IMG/VR virus record: IMGVR_UViG_3300003654_000037
Coordinates: 1-47,344 of that record
Source of the DNA: a virus
Length of the DNA: 47,344 nucleotides
Direction: 5' to 3' (one strand)
The notes beneath the pieces were generated by a model that saw only the letters and a list, made by a program, of their open reading frames with translations, did not search any database and had not been told where the DNA came from. Numbering within the stretch: the first letter of the stretch is position 1; every line of letters begins with the position of its first letter. The translations under genes were made by a program, and so were the position numbers. This document shows positions 1 to 9,483 of this stretch, one piece after another.

Positions 1-1466
1 TGATGTGTTCCTTCATGGACAGTTGTAGATAATTTAGGCATCATTTTTCCAACTTGAGTATCTCCATAAATTATTCCTCCGTCTGGTCCTACTTTATCCC
101 AATTAGAATGAGACTTAAAAAAATAATCTGAGTTTGGATGGTTTATTCTAGTAACATCTTCTGGTGAAAATCTTTTATTTGGATATATATATTCTGAATA
201 TCTATTGACGTTAGTAGTACCAATAATATCATCATACTGTTGAAGATTTTTTATTTTTTCTATAGTTATAGGATGGTTGTACCAATCTTTTAACCATTTT
301 ACCCCTTCTTCTTTTTCTGTGTTTTTAAACATATCCTTCCAAATATCCCAATTTATTTTAGAATTAACTTTATTTTTTTTTAACACTCTAGTTCCTTTAG
401 CAATTTTACCTGCTTTTCCTAATAATCCTATACCAATTAAATTAACAGGATCTAATATTATATCTGTTGCTAATTTACCCCAATAATTTTCTATACCTAA
501 TGCTTCTGATGGATCTTGATATTTACCAGTTGCTAAATATGTAGCAGCTCTTGCTGGTGCAGACATTACATTACCAAATTTCTCTAGTGGACCAACATTA
601 GGTCTAGCATCTTTTAAGTGATCATCATATGTAGTACTTGTTTTATTTGTACTTGGAGCAAGTAATCCAGTTCCTATATAATTAGGATCCCATTCAGCAT
701 CTGGTAATGGTTCATCTATATTTTTAGTAGATATTCCGTTTTGAGCTTTAACTAAATTATCTTCATATTGATCTAACCATCCACCTATTTTATATTCATC
801 ATAAGCTTGATAAGCATCACTTCCTCTACCTAATTTAGGAGCTATATATCCTGCTGATTTAACAACCCCCGTAACAGTATTAAGATTTCTTGTCTGTCTT
901 GAAGCTCCAGCTACATAATTAAGCATCTTTGCTGCTTTACTTACTTTACCAATAAACGGTATTGAACCAAGTATTTCAAGGTTGGTTTGTGGGCCAATTC
1001 TCCCTTCTTTATTGTAAGCTCTTACAACATCATCCCACGAGGATATCCCTGTTGGATCAATTATTTCAAGTACATTTTCTACATTACTATCAGGTCTTTT
1101 GTACCAATTACCATCCATATATAAACCTTTAGCCATTTTTTTATCATTTGGCATTTGCAAAATTTTTGGAGCAAATTTATCCAGATTACTTATTTTAGGT
1201 AAAGGAACTTCTCTAACTACTTTTTCATCAAATTGATGTTGTCCTGAATAAGGAGGTAAATATCTACCATTAGCCATTAATGGAATTCCTGTTTGAGACA
1301 TATCAATTACCCCATTAGCAGTATTAATGTCTATAAAAGGTAAATGGTTATAAGGAGAATCATCTCTATATCCCATTTTACTTTTATGATTTGTGTCTTT
1401 AGGTTTAGCTGGTGCTTTAGCAATTGCTACAACTTTTTTACCAACTTCTTTTGAGTTTTTTGACAT
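1..1466 (-). CDS. Large virion protein with zincin-like HExxH motif (partial, 3' end outside window)
   Basis: The reading frame is open from ATG at 1466 to the window edge, giving 488 codons with no stop. The N-terminus is basic and Lys/Ala-rich, followed by a segment (roughly residues 30-90) containing YRDDSPYNHLPFIDINTANG and LPPYSGQHQF. Two hydrophobic or Ala/Gly-rich patches follow near residues 170-200 and 330-355. The last codons read STTVHEGTH, so an HExxH zinc-metallopeptidase motif sits at residues 484-488; the third zinc ligand would lie beyond the edge. The start overlaps the stop of the 1712-aa gene (ATG and TAA share a base), so the two are translationally coupled. By position, downstream of the tail genes, it is probably an internal or ejected virion protein (inference). 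Protease activity is not proven. Confidence 0.75.
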   Translation of the reverse strand, partial: MSKNSKEVGKKVVAIAKAPAKPKDTNHKSKMGYRDDSPYNHLPFIDINTANGVIDMSQTGIPLMANGRYLPPYSGQHQFDEKVVREVPLPKISNLDKFAPKILQMPNDKKMAKGLYMDGNWYKRPDSNVENVLEIIDPTGISSWDDVVRAYNKEGRIGPQTNLEILGSIPFIGKVSKAAKMLNYVAGASRQTRNLNTVTGVVKSAGYIAPKLGRGSDAYQAYDEYKIGGWLDQYEDNLVKAQNGISTKNIDEPLPDAEWDPNYIGTGLLAPSTNKTSTTYDDHLKDARPNVGPLEKFGNVMSAPARAATYLATGKYQDPSEALGIENYWGKLATDIILDPVNLIGIGLLGKAGKIAKGTRVLKKNKVNSKINWDIWKDMFKNTEKEEGVKWLKDWYNHPITIEKIKNLQQYDDIIGTTNVNRYSEYIYPNKRFSPEDVTRINHPNSDYFFKSHSNWDKVGPDGGIIYGDTQVGKMMPKLSTTVHEGTH

Positions 1467-4400
1467 TACCTTGGAGAATTAAGTAACTTATTTTGTGAAA
1501 TCATAACCATTATTTTCCTGCTTCCTGATATTAGTTTTCTAAGTAATACAGTAGTAGTATAATGTCTTATTTTCTTTCTCTGTAAATCAACTTTATTGTA
1601 ATTCATATTATTACTATTCAGTACTTTAGCATATCCATTATCAGGAGTATTCCATATAGTCTGTTGTGCAAATGAAGGAACTCCTGGTATACCTACATCT
1701 TGACCCCCACGTTCTCTTGTTATATCCCAGAACATATTAAATCTATATTTGTTCTCTGCTTTGCTGTAAAGAATCTGTATATTAGTAGGGTTTATAATAG
1801 GATATTGTAATAACAAAGATAAGTCATTTCTAGGTGTTAAATCAAGTCTTAATAATCCGGAGCATTGCTCTGTATTATATATTGTAGCTTCATCAAAGTT
1901 TTCATTTAAGACATGGTATCTATCATAGCAGTTTGGAGCATAGTTATACATCTCCATAATATATTCAATACTACGTACTGAATTTACATTCTGACCTGTA
2001 TTAACCATAAATTCTACTTCAAAAGGATAATCTCTACCATAATAATTACAATATAAATCACAGCGTTCATTATGAATCCATATTCCATTGTTTTGTAATG
2101 GATTGAAAGCATCTTTTGAGATTGACATAAACGTAGTCTTACTTGGTAGTAGTAAATCTGGGTGCCAGTCATGATATGATACAAAGCCACCAGTTTTAGG
2201 ATCATAACTTATTGTCCAGGAGGCATCATTAAAATAATTAGGATCTCCCGTCTCAATAGGAAATAAACTGTTTACCATAAAAGTCTGTATAGGTACTTCA
2301 TAAGTAACGATATCTAAGATATCTTTACGTAATGTATAGTCTTTTTTACAAAAATATATTAATCCGTTTAAATTATCATAGATAGATTGACATCCTATAC
2401 CAGAAACAGTATTATCTGTTAAATCAAAATCAGGAAAATCTTGAGTTAATTTATAAGGTAAGTATTGAGCAAACCACCATTTCATATCTTCACCACTAAT
2501 TTCTTTTAATCCTCCTGCGGTTGTAAATATTTTACCCTGGTTTTGACTAATCCAAAATGCTCCTACTGGTGTATTAATAACACTTAATCTATTTTGACAA
2601 CTAGCATATTCATAAGGGTCATCTGTATTAACCATACTTTGTAAAGGTTGATTAAATAACTTACCATCTCCAATAGTAAGTTTAGTACCAAGTCCTGTTT
2701 CTAATGTATCAGAGCCTTGAAATTCAATAGGACTAGTTGTTTCAAATAGAATTATTGCTCCATTTTTATTAATAGGTTTTATACACGTTACTTGATCTAT
2801 AAAATCTTTATAATTTAATGGTAAGAATATTCTCCAATAATCTTTCTTACTTTCAAAATTAGCTGGTAATGAATAAATTACACGTTTAGGTCTATGTTGA
2901 TAACATGTGTCTGCTAAATAAGGATCATAATGTGTTAATTGTAAGAACCCCCACGATACATAATTTATATAAATCTTTGATATACTTAAAGACTGATCAT
3001 ATTTATAATGATTTCCAGACTTGATAATAGATGTATCAAACAAAGTTTTAGTATCATTAATAGCTCCTCCAAATGAACTAAAATGTTTTTGTGAATCACT
3101 ATCTCCCCAATCTCTTTGATCAATATTAATTTCTGATTCTACAAAGAAATCTCTAACACCTGATTGAAATAAATAAAACCAAGCATTCTTAACTGCAAAT
3201 TGCCTATCATCACATACACGTCCATCTAATACAGCCATTCTTTCAGGTGGAATCCATGTTGAAGAATCAAATAAATTTGATATTGGCTCAAAAACACTTT
3301 TTACAAAATCTTGTGTTTCAAAACTTTCAAAATTAGCCCAATAAGTTGGTTGTAATAACATTCTATGTTTAAGATAATCAAATTCATATCCATCTGGTTG
3401 ATCATATAACCATTCATAGAAAAAGAAAAATGTATTTTTTTCTGTATATCTTCCTATATAAATATCTCCGTTAAACATTGAAATAGAAGAACCAAGAAAG
3501 ATTTGTTGATTTGGTAGAATAGGAGGTGGAAATGGATTTAGAATAGTTGGGGTAGGTAGATATTGTACACATGTTGTTACAGGCATCTGTAAAATACTAT
3601 TTAACTGACCATATTGATTTCTTATTCTTTGTTTTAAACCGACATAAGTACAATTACTAGTTGAATTAAATGAAGATTTAGTTGGTTCTGTTATAGTATT
3701 ACCTGCACCTAAAAATTGACCACTATTAACTTTAGCTTGTTCTCTACTATTATCTGTATTAACAATAGGAATCATAGGTAATTTTAAATCAATAGCAACA
3801 AAAGTAGCTCTATATTGATTATTGATTCTATATTGATTTGCAACAAAAGGACCTGCACCAAAATCTTGTATATTAGGTCCTATATAAGCACTACTATCAA
3901 TTTCTCTTCTTTGATGTCCAATAATAGGATCTGAAAAGTTATTATAAAAACAATGAGAATTATATTTTAAAGCAAAATCTCTATATCTTAAAATAGCTTT
4001 AATTAACCTCATTGTAGCATCAGTACCTTCTGATAAATAATATAAAAAAATAGGAATTGTTACTATTGGAAGTCTTAATAAATTTGGTATTTGATTAATA
4101 ACTCCTCCTGTACGACTAGTCTCTGGCATTCCTCCTCTACCACTACCACCAATTACATTAAAATATGTAGAAATTGTATCAGCAATTCTTTTAGCTGATT
4201 CTGAAGGTACACCTGCAACAGTAACTCCGGTTAATACAGCCATTAAATCTCCACCTAAAAAATGTGCAGCTGCAGAAGCACCAATACCTCCAAGAGACCA
4301 TGCTGTAGCAGTAGCACCAACAGCAGCTCCAGATACTCCTGGGGCATATCCTGTACCAACTACTGTATTAAATGCATAACCACCTGCACCAGCAGCTTTA

Positions 4401-6604
4401 AAATCAACTTTGAAAGTTCCTAATAATGCAGTATTAGCAATACCTAGACCAGCTATTAATGATGTAACAAAAGCAACATTAGTTACTAGTTTTGATTTTG
4501 GATGTTTCTCTGAATATTCAAATTTACCAAAAGGATTACCTTCATACTTTCCATATGATTTTAATTCTTTTATAGAAAGGAAAGGATGTGTAAAATTTGT
4601 ATCAGGAGAATGAAAACTAAATAAATTACTATTTGCTCCTAATCCTCCTCCACCTGTTGTATTAGAGAATTGATCTTGTCCTATATAATTACCTGGAGGA
4701 TCTGTTGGGGAGGGATTACCACCAAACATACCACATGATGTTTGTTGTGTTGGTAAAATATTTGTAGATAAAAAAGGATCAATATGTAAATCATTATATG
4801 GATAATTAGCATAAGCTCCCTTACGGGTTAATCCTATATCTGTTAATGAATAAACACCCATATTATTTATTATACCTTTTGCAATAATAGATCTATTTCC
4901 TTGACGAGATCCTCTTAATATTTCATACCCTATAATACCTGGAATAAGATTACCCTCATTATCTAATGGTGGTTTTATATTTTTAAATGCTATACCTAAA
5001 ATTCTAATATTATTTCCTCCTACATCAAAATGATGAGCAAGAGGATGAACAGCATTATCTGGCATCTTATGATGTCTAATGGCTTTACCACATAAATCAT
5101 AATCTAATATATTGGTTCCTATATAAGGAGGAGATAATATATTATAATTTTGAGCAAAACCAAAATTTAGAAAAGAATTGGTTGCTGAATTCCATATTTG
5201 AGGTTTATTATCAGGATATAATTCTGTTGATTCCCAATATCCCATATATCCTTCCATTAATATCGTTCCTACACCATCAGATGCAAGAGTTCCTGGGGGT
5301 AGAAAAGTAAAATTTGAAGCTGTATTAACTGTTTCAAATAGCATGGTATCTCCAGTTAAAGTATCAACACTTCCATAACCAGCAGTATCTTGAATACCAA
5401 GTGGACTATATATTTTAGTTGGTCTTCCTGGAATATGATAATCATTAGATTTATCACCTGTTGAATATACCCATCTTATAAAAAACGGATACACTTCATC
5501 TCTTAAATATCCTGTATTATTACCTCCTTTACGGTAATAATCTGCTGGATATTCTACTGATTGCCATACAGTAACTATTTGATTAGCAAAAGGTTGATAA
5601 TTAAAATCTAATTTATTATACGGTCCTACACGTATTAAATAATCTTGAACAGAAAACATACTATCTGCTCTTTCTATTACAGCATTAAGTAATGAAATTT
5701 GCTCAATAGGAACAGTAGTCCATGTATTATTTATTATATCTAAAGTAATCTTAGATTGACTAGTAGAATAAATACCTATTCTTCTAGCAACGGTTTGTTG
5801 ATTAATAGTAGATACTAATACTAATTCATATTCATCAAATCTAGGATCAGCAAAATCAACAAATATGTCCAATGATCCAGATACATTCTCATGTGAGAAT
5901 AATGACTGAATATTAGAAGGGGTAAAATAATCAGTTACTCTTAACTGATTTACAGTATAAGCAGCTACAACAAAGTAGGAACCATTTAATAATGTTCCTC
6001 CATTAACCCCTTTTGCTACTCTAAAACAGGGAGGATTTACTAATGGAGCTAATCTTATCTTATCACAATCTAATTTTAATGGTAAATCTGGTTGACAATC
6101 AATACAAGGTCCTGGTAATATATCCGTACATACATAAGGTACATATAAATTATAAGGAGCTTTATTATTAATTCTTAAAAATCTTGTTGGATTTCTAGAG
6201 TCATCCCAATAGGCATCAATTGTACAATCACCCGTTGGTTTAGATGTACCTATGATGAGATCTCTTGTATTAAATCCAAGACACTGATCATTAACAAGTA
6301 ATTCATAAGTGCATTGCTCTTGTCTAAAAATACCAATTTCAGAATCTGTATTATTAGTTGATAACATTAACCACATATCTGAATAAAGATGTATAGCTCC
6401 TATTACAGTATACGGCATCTTGGCACAAAATAATGTACCTGGCTCATTACCAAGTTTTCCTAAATCACCTGACTTACTATTATTAATTGCATTTCTGGCC
6501 TGTGTCCACTCATTAGTAGTTAAATGAAAATCATTTCTGTCTTCTACTAATTTAGCATCAAAAGTTTGAGGAGTACCTCCAGGAGTTTGATTCTGCTTTG
6601 CCAT
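1466..6604 (-). CDS. Giant tail structural protein (putative tail-stabilisation/muzzle type)
   Basis: 1712 aa, the largest gene in the window. The N-terminus carries FHLTTNEWTQARNAINN and GDLGKLGNEPG, which I recall as typical of crAss-like proteins called stabilisation protein (P22 gp10-like) or muzzle. Most of the protein is beta-rich with many aromatics, as expected of propeller or beta-sandwich tail proteins. A striking Gly/Ala-rich hydrophobic stretch at about residues 695-800, with a second near 840-860, could insert in a membrane. It lies 15 bp downstream of the 295-aa gene and is coupled to the HExxH gene that follows. Family placement is from memory of conserved segments, not a search. 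The role at the distal tail or cell-envelope end is inferred. Confidence 0.7.
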   Translation of the reverse strand: MAKQNQTPGGTPQTFDAKLVEDRNDFHLTTNEWTQARNAINNSKSGDLGKLGNEPGTLFCAKMPYTVIGAIHLYSDMWLMLSTNNTDSEIGIFRQEQCTYELLVNDQCLGFNTRDLIIGTSKPTGDCTIDAYWDDSRNPTRFLRINNKAPYNLYVPYVCTDILPGPCIDCQPDLPLKLDCDKIRLAPLVNPPCFRVAKGVNGGTLLNGSYFVVAAYTVNQLRVTDYFTPSNIQSLFSHENVSGSLDIFVDFADPRFDEYELVLVSTINQQTVARRIGIYSTSQSKITLDIINNTWTTVPIEQISLLNAVIERADSMFSVQDYLIRVGPYNKLDFNYQPFANQIVTVWQSVEYPADYYRKGGNNTGYLRDEVYPFFIRWVYSTGDKSNDYHIPGRPTKIYSPLGIQDTAGYGSVDTLTGDTMLFETVNTASNFTFLPPGTLASDGVGTILMEGYMGYWESTELYPDNKPQIWNSATNSFLNFGFAQNYNILSPPYIGTNILDYDLCGKAIRHHKMPDNAVHPLAHHFDVGGNNIRILGIAFKNIKPPLDNEGNLIPGIIGYEILRGSRQGNRSIIAKGIINNMGVYSLTDIGLTRKGAYANYPYNDLHIDPFLSTNILPTQQTSCGMFGGNPSPTDPPGNYIGQDQFSNTTGGGGLGANSNLFSFHSPDTNFTHPFLSIKELKSYGKYEGNPFGKFEYSEKHPKSKLVTNVAFVTSLIAGLGIANTALLGTFKVDFKAAGAGGYAFNTVVGTGYAPGVSGAAVGATATAWSLGGIGASAAAHFLGGDLMAVLTGVTVAGVPSESAKRIADTISTYFNVIGGSGRGGMPETSRTGGVINQIPNLLRLPIVTIPIFLYYLSEGTDATMRLIKAILRYRDFALKYNSHCFYNNFSDPIIGHQRREIDSSAYIGPNIQDFGAGPFVANQYRINNQYRATFVAIDLKLPMIPIVNTDNSREQAKVNSGQFLGAGNTITEPTKSSFNSTSNCTYVGLKQRIRNQYGQLNSILQMPVTTCVQYLPTPTILNPFPPPILPNQQIFLGSSISMFNGDIYIGRYTEKNTFFFFYEWLYDQPDGYEFDYLKHRMLLQPTYWANFESFETQDFVKSVFEPISNLFDSSTWIPPERMAVLDGRVCDDRQFAVKNAWFYLFQSGVRDFFVESEINIDQRDWGDSDSQKHFSSFGGAINDTKTLFDTSIIKSGNHYKYDQSLSISKIYINYVSWGFLQLTHYDPYLADTCYQHRPKRVIYSLPANFESKKDYWRIFLPLNYKDFIDQVTCIKPINKNGAIILFETTSPIEFQGSDTLETGLGTKLTIGDGKLFNQPLQSMVNTDDPYEYASCQNRLSVINTPVGAFWISQNQGKIFTTAGGLKEISGEDMKWWFAQYLPYKLTQDFPDFDLTDNTVSGIGCQSIYDNLNGLIYFCKKDYTLRKDILDIVTYEVPIQTFMVNSLFPIETGDPNYFNDASWTISYDPKTGGFVSYHDWHPDLLLPSKTTFMSISKDAFNPLQNNGIWIHNERCDLYCNYYGRDYPFEVEFMVNTGQNVNSVRSIEYIMEMYNYAPNCYDRYHVLNENFDEATIYNTEQCSGLLRLDLTPRNDLSLLLQYPIINPTNIQILYSKAENKYRFNMFWDITRERGGQDVGIPGVPSFAQQTIWNTPDNGYAKVLNSNNMNYNKVDLQRKKIRHYTTTVLLRKLISGSRKIMVMISQNKLLNSPR

Positions 6605-6619
6605 TATCTATTAAATATC

Positions 6620-7507
6620 TTAGTAACTTTTAAACATATTAAAATACTTTGAATATTGAGCACGTCTATTCATTTCCCATACCTTCTTCATCTCCCCAAA
6701 ATCAGGAGTATTAACCATACCTAATGCTTGATTACGTGCTGCTCTTAATCTTGCTTCTACTAATTGTAATTTATTTTGAGCCGGTTCATCATTCATTATT
6801 AAGTTCTCTAGTATACGAGCCTTTATAGCATATTCATAATATTCATTTAACATATCATGGTCTGGAAGTAGAAGGTTTCCCTCATCATCCTCTAATTGAC
6901 CTTGATAACTAATGTATATAATGGCATCTTTTAAAGTACTATATAAATAACCATCTCTAAGCCATGCTGAATGATGTGAATTAGTATATAAATTAGGACA
7001 TTCACAATCAATCATTTGTGGATTCTGAATCATCTTTATTGGAAAGGTTCTTTTATAAGTTCTAGAAACTCCCGTAGTAACTATCTGTACTAATTCATAA
7101 GTCTCACCTTTACAATTTAATATTAATTCTGGTTTAACACATGCATTGACTACAGGAGGCTCACATAAATCTATTGTCTCAGGTATAGTTTGGTAGGAAG
7201 GCGAGGTCACAGGACGTTCTTCTATCCAAGTTCCTTGTGGAACACTTTGATTTACAGTTACTTCATCACAAACCAAAGCATAATTTAATACATAGAAGTC
7301 ATCAGGTAATTTAACATTACCCTGGCATACTTCTAATAATACTTCTTTAGTTTTATTTATTTTTAACCCTAAATCATAATTAACTCTCTTAACTACTTTA
7401 ATAAGTTGTTGTGGTTCAATTAGACTCTCTAATGAATAAGCTTGAAAGTCTACTTGAATATCATCAAGTACTTGATCAAACCTACGATACTTTAAATATG
7501 TATTCAT
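6620..7507 (-). CDS. Conserved crAss-like structural protein (putative tail or ring component)
   Basis: 295 aa. Its N-terminal half is helical (RRFDQVLDDIQVDF, EVLLEVCQGNVKLPDDFYVL) and its C-terminal part has a helical region rich in Arg, Asn and Ala around residues 225-275. Six or so Cys residues lie in the middle (around CEPPVVNACVKPE and DCECPN). I recall this protein type next to the stabilisation protein in crAss-like genomes, annotated only as structural. It starts 12 bp after the 223-aa gene ends and is followed after 15 bp by the 1712-aa gene, so the three form one transcription unit. No enzyme motif is visible. A head-tail ring or adaptor role is inferred. Confidence 0.65.
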   Translation of the reverse strand: MNTYLKYRRFDQVLDDIQVDFQAYSLESLIEPQQLIKVVKRVNYDLGLKINKTKEVLLEVCQGNVKLPDDFYVLNYALVCDEVTVNQSVPQGTWIEERPVTSPSYQTIPETIDLCEPPVVNACVKPELILNCKGETYELVQIVTTGVSRTYKRTFPIKMIQNPQMIDCECPNLYTNSHHSAWLRDGYLYSTLKDAIIYISYQGQLEDDEGNLLLPDHDMLNEYYEYAIKARILENLIMNDEPAQNKLQLVEARLRAARNQALGMVNTPDFGEMKKVWEMNRRAQYSKYFNMFKSY

Positions 7508-7519
7508 TATATTTTAATA

Positions 7520-8191
7520 TTAAGTTCTCAAAGGTGATACCTTATCATCGGCTAATTCAACAGGTACTTGAATTAACATGCCTAAGTCTTTTAAAACAGC
7601 TTGTTCTATTTCAGCAAATAAATAATCTGGTATATGAGTTGGCTCATCTTGTTTTAATTTACAAGGATCTACATTGCATTTGAAATGAGATGTACTATCT
7701 TCCCATAATCCTTCTATTTTTACAGACTCCCAAATAATATTAGGAAAGTATAAATGTCCGTCAAGATACCAATAATACTTAAATTTATTATATATAAAAG
7801 ATGTAGTGTTTGTCATAGATACATATAAAGAAGGATGTGTTCTCCATACTTTCTGAGATCCGTCTATTGAAGAAATGGTTCTAAATAAAGGACCAAAAGA
7901 ACCCTCAAAGATAAGAGGTAATTTATCTTTAGTACGCATGATAGTACATTTAGATTTTATACCAGAACAACATGCTTCAATTTTATCTATTTCTATAAGA
8001 TCAACACAAGGAAGAGTTTCAAATAAGCTTTGAAATTTCATGATCTTATTCTCATTATCTAGTCTGCGTATGTATAATTTAGCATACTTTAAGATAATAG
8101 AATAGATGAACCTATCTGTTAGAAAGGCATCTTCTTTAACAGCCTTTATTGTATTTCTTACTCTGGATACGGTATCCCCAATTGTGGTCAT
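7520..8191 (-). CDS. Conserved crAss-like structural protein (putative connector or ring)
   Basis: 223 aa. It begins MTTIGDTVSRVRNTIKAV, a helical start that I associate with crAss-like connector proteins, followed by a mixed alpha/beta body with several Cys (ACCSGIKSKC, CNVDPC). It starts one base after the 194-aa gene ends and runs into the 295-aa gene after 12 bp. That tight spacing and the shared strand place it in the tail operon. No catalytic motif or membrane segment is seen. Size and helical N-terminus resemble phage neck adaptors, but that comparison is by eye. Confidence 0.65.
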   Translation of the reverse strand: MTTIGDTVSRVRNTIKAVKEDAFLTDRFIYSIILKYAKLYIRRLDNENKIMKFQSLFETLPCVDLIEIDKIEACCSGIKSKCTIMRTKDKLPLIFEGSFGPLFRTISSIDGSQKVWRTHPSLYVSMTNTTSFIYNKFKYYWYLDGHLYFPNIIWESVKIEGLWEDSTSHFKCNVDPCKLKQDEPTHIPDYLFAEIEQAVLKDLGMLIQVPVELADDKVSPLRT

Positions 8192-8192
8192 G

Positions 8193-8777
8193 TTAATCTA
8201 AATTAAATTCGTTATAATCATCACTAATTATTGTTGGAAGATCTCTTCCATAATTTTTATTTTGTGCTTTCTTATATAATTTTGAAATCAACATTGTGTT
8301 TTCTACAACAATATATTTTTTCCATTGTTCAGGATACGTTTTAGCTACTGTTCTTGTAAAGTCCCTTGTACCTTTAAATTCCCAAAGTTCTCTAAAAGCA
8401 AATTTATATTTAGATACACAGTTTGTATAAAATATCTTTGCTAAAAAGTTAGATGAATCATAATTCTTTAATCTGGTTAACATGTTATCCTTAATTGAAG
8501 AACCAAAATCACTATTATATCTTATCCTTGGGCTATCACAGGTTCCTACAAACATGTTACCTAATCTTTGTGGAAGTTCTATACCATCTCTATACTCTAT
8601 AGCACCATTCCAAAGTTGTATATTATATTCTCTAACAATGTCATTAATTTCTTTATCTGTTATCTTATGTTCTGGGTGTTTTAATCTAAATGATTTATAA
8701 AAAACTCTATTTAATAATCCAACACCTTTAACTCTAAACCTAGGTGCTTTTACATCGGGTTTCTTAAATTCCTTCAT
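8193..8777 (-). CDS. Conserved crAss-like structural protein, first gene of tail operon
   Basis: 194 aa, basic. Recognisable segments are FYKSFRLKHPEHKITDKEI and YRDGIELPQRLGNMFVGTC, the latter resembling a motif conserved in small crAss-like tail or neck genes. The C-terminal half is Lys/Tyr-rich and ends acidic (DDYNEFNLD). It is preceded by a 130-bp gap holding a terminator for the upstream adhesin gene and an AT-rich stretch with GTATATTAATAC on the minus strand, so it probably opens a new transcript. The start at 8777 is the only good ATG. The exact structural role is unknown. Confidence 0.65.
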   Translation of the reverse strand: MKEFKKPDVKAPRFRVKGVGLLNRVFYKSFRLKHPEHKITDKEINDIVREYNIQLWNGAIEYRDGIELPQRLGNMFVGTCDSPRIRYNSDFGSSIKDNMLTRLKNYDSSNFLAKIFYTNCVSKYKFAFRELWEFKGTRDFTRTVAKTYPEQWKKYIVVENTMLISKLYKKAQNKNYGRDLPTIISDDYNEFNLD

Positions 8778-8841
8778 AAGTGATTATATAGTATTAATAT
8801 ACGAAAAATAATCCAAAGTTATGCATTAAATATACATAAAG

Positions 8842-8869
8842 CAAAAACCCCAAGAATTTCTTCTTAGGG
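8842..8869 (-). terminator. Rho-independent terminator after the adhesin block
   Basis: On the minus strand a 9-bp stem (CCCTAAGAA pairing with TTCTTGGGG, one G-T wobble) with loop GAAA is followed at once by TTTTT. It lies 41 bp beyond the stop of the 181-aa gene and before the tail operon, so it separates the two. Confidence 0.85.
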
Positions 8870-8881
8870 CTCTTACCTGTC

Positions 8882-8910
8882 AGTCACGTTCAAACCAACA
8901 AATCGTGACT
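8882..8910 (-). other. Hairpin directly after the 181-aa gene
   Basis: A perfect 7-bp stem (AGTCACG and CGTGACT) with a 15-nt loop begins at the base next to the stop codon of the 181-aa gene. No T-run follows, so it is probably an mRNA-stabilising or processing hairpin in front of the true terminator at 8842-8869. Confidence 0.55.
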
Positions 8911-9456
8911 TTATGGGTTAGTTTTTACTAATATTGTTACTGAAAAACAACTGTTTGGTGGATTTACAGTATCTACTCTAAAATGATAGTCTGTATTAGG
9001 TAGTAATCCAGAAGCTGTTTGTGAAGGAAATGGTGTTAATGGTATTAAAGGTACTGATGTCCAAGGTCCAAAACCAGCTACTCTATAATTAAAAGTATAA
9101 TTAATAGCTGTTGGTTCGGCATCCCATTTAATAGTAATAGCCGTTTGAGTTATAGCTATTGACATTATGTTTAATGGAGCAAAAATAGTAGCAAAAGGAT
9201 TAGTATAATCTGTACATCCTGGATTTAATATCATTAATGTTAATTTTTGAGCTATTTCATTAAAATTATCTCCATATTGAATATCAGAATCAACAATAGT
9301 ATCTCCTGTATATCTAATACATTCTCCACTAAATACTTCAGCACATGCTTCAGGATCTGGACAAGATGGTGTATTCTGATTACATGGAGGTTGAGTAGTC
9401 AATCCTGTATCAGTACATCCACATTTTTTTGTTTTACATTTTTTTGAAGTAGACAT
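8911..9456 (-). CDS. Cys-rich virion protein with fibronectin-III-like C-terminus
   Basis: 181 aa. The first 35 residues are Lys/Cys-rich (KKCKTKKCGC, then six more Cys before residue 50). Residues ~95-181 read as an Fn3-like beta-sandwich: IAITQTAITIKWDAEP, then YNYRV-like strands and SGLLPNTDYHFRVDTV, a classic Fn3 end. It closes a run of extracellular-type genes (961, 210, 109, 390, 181 aa). Its 5' leader (ATAAATAAAAATG preceded by AAACAT) nearly matches the leader of the 210-aa gene. It probably decorates the virion or a fibre and binds the host surface (inference). Confidence 0.65.
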   Translation of the reverse strand: MSTSKKCKTKKCGCTDTGLTTQPPCNQNTPSCPDPEACAEVFSGECIRYTGDTIVDSDIQYGDNFNEIAQKLTLMILNPGCTDYTNPFATIFAPLNIMSIAITQTAITIKWDAEPTAINYTFNYRVAGFGPWTSVPLIPLTPFPSQTASGLLPNTDYHFRVDTVNPPNSCFSVTILVKTNP

Positions 9457-9483
9457 TTTTATTTATGTTTTTATAATTTATGA

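Noticed and set aside
277-486. 69-aa plus-strand ORF at the left edge
   Set aside because: It is antisense to the open frame of the HExxH protein and has a Phe/Ser-rich composition typical of shadows of AT-rich genes.
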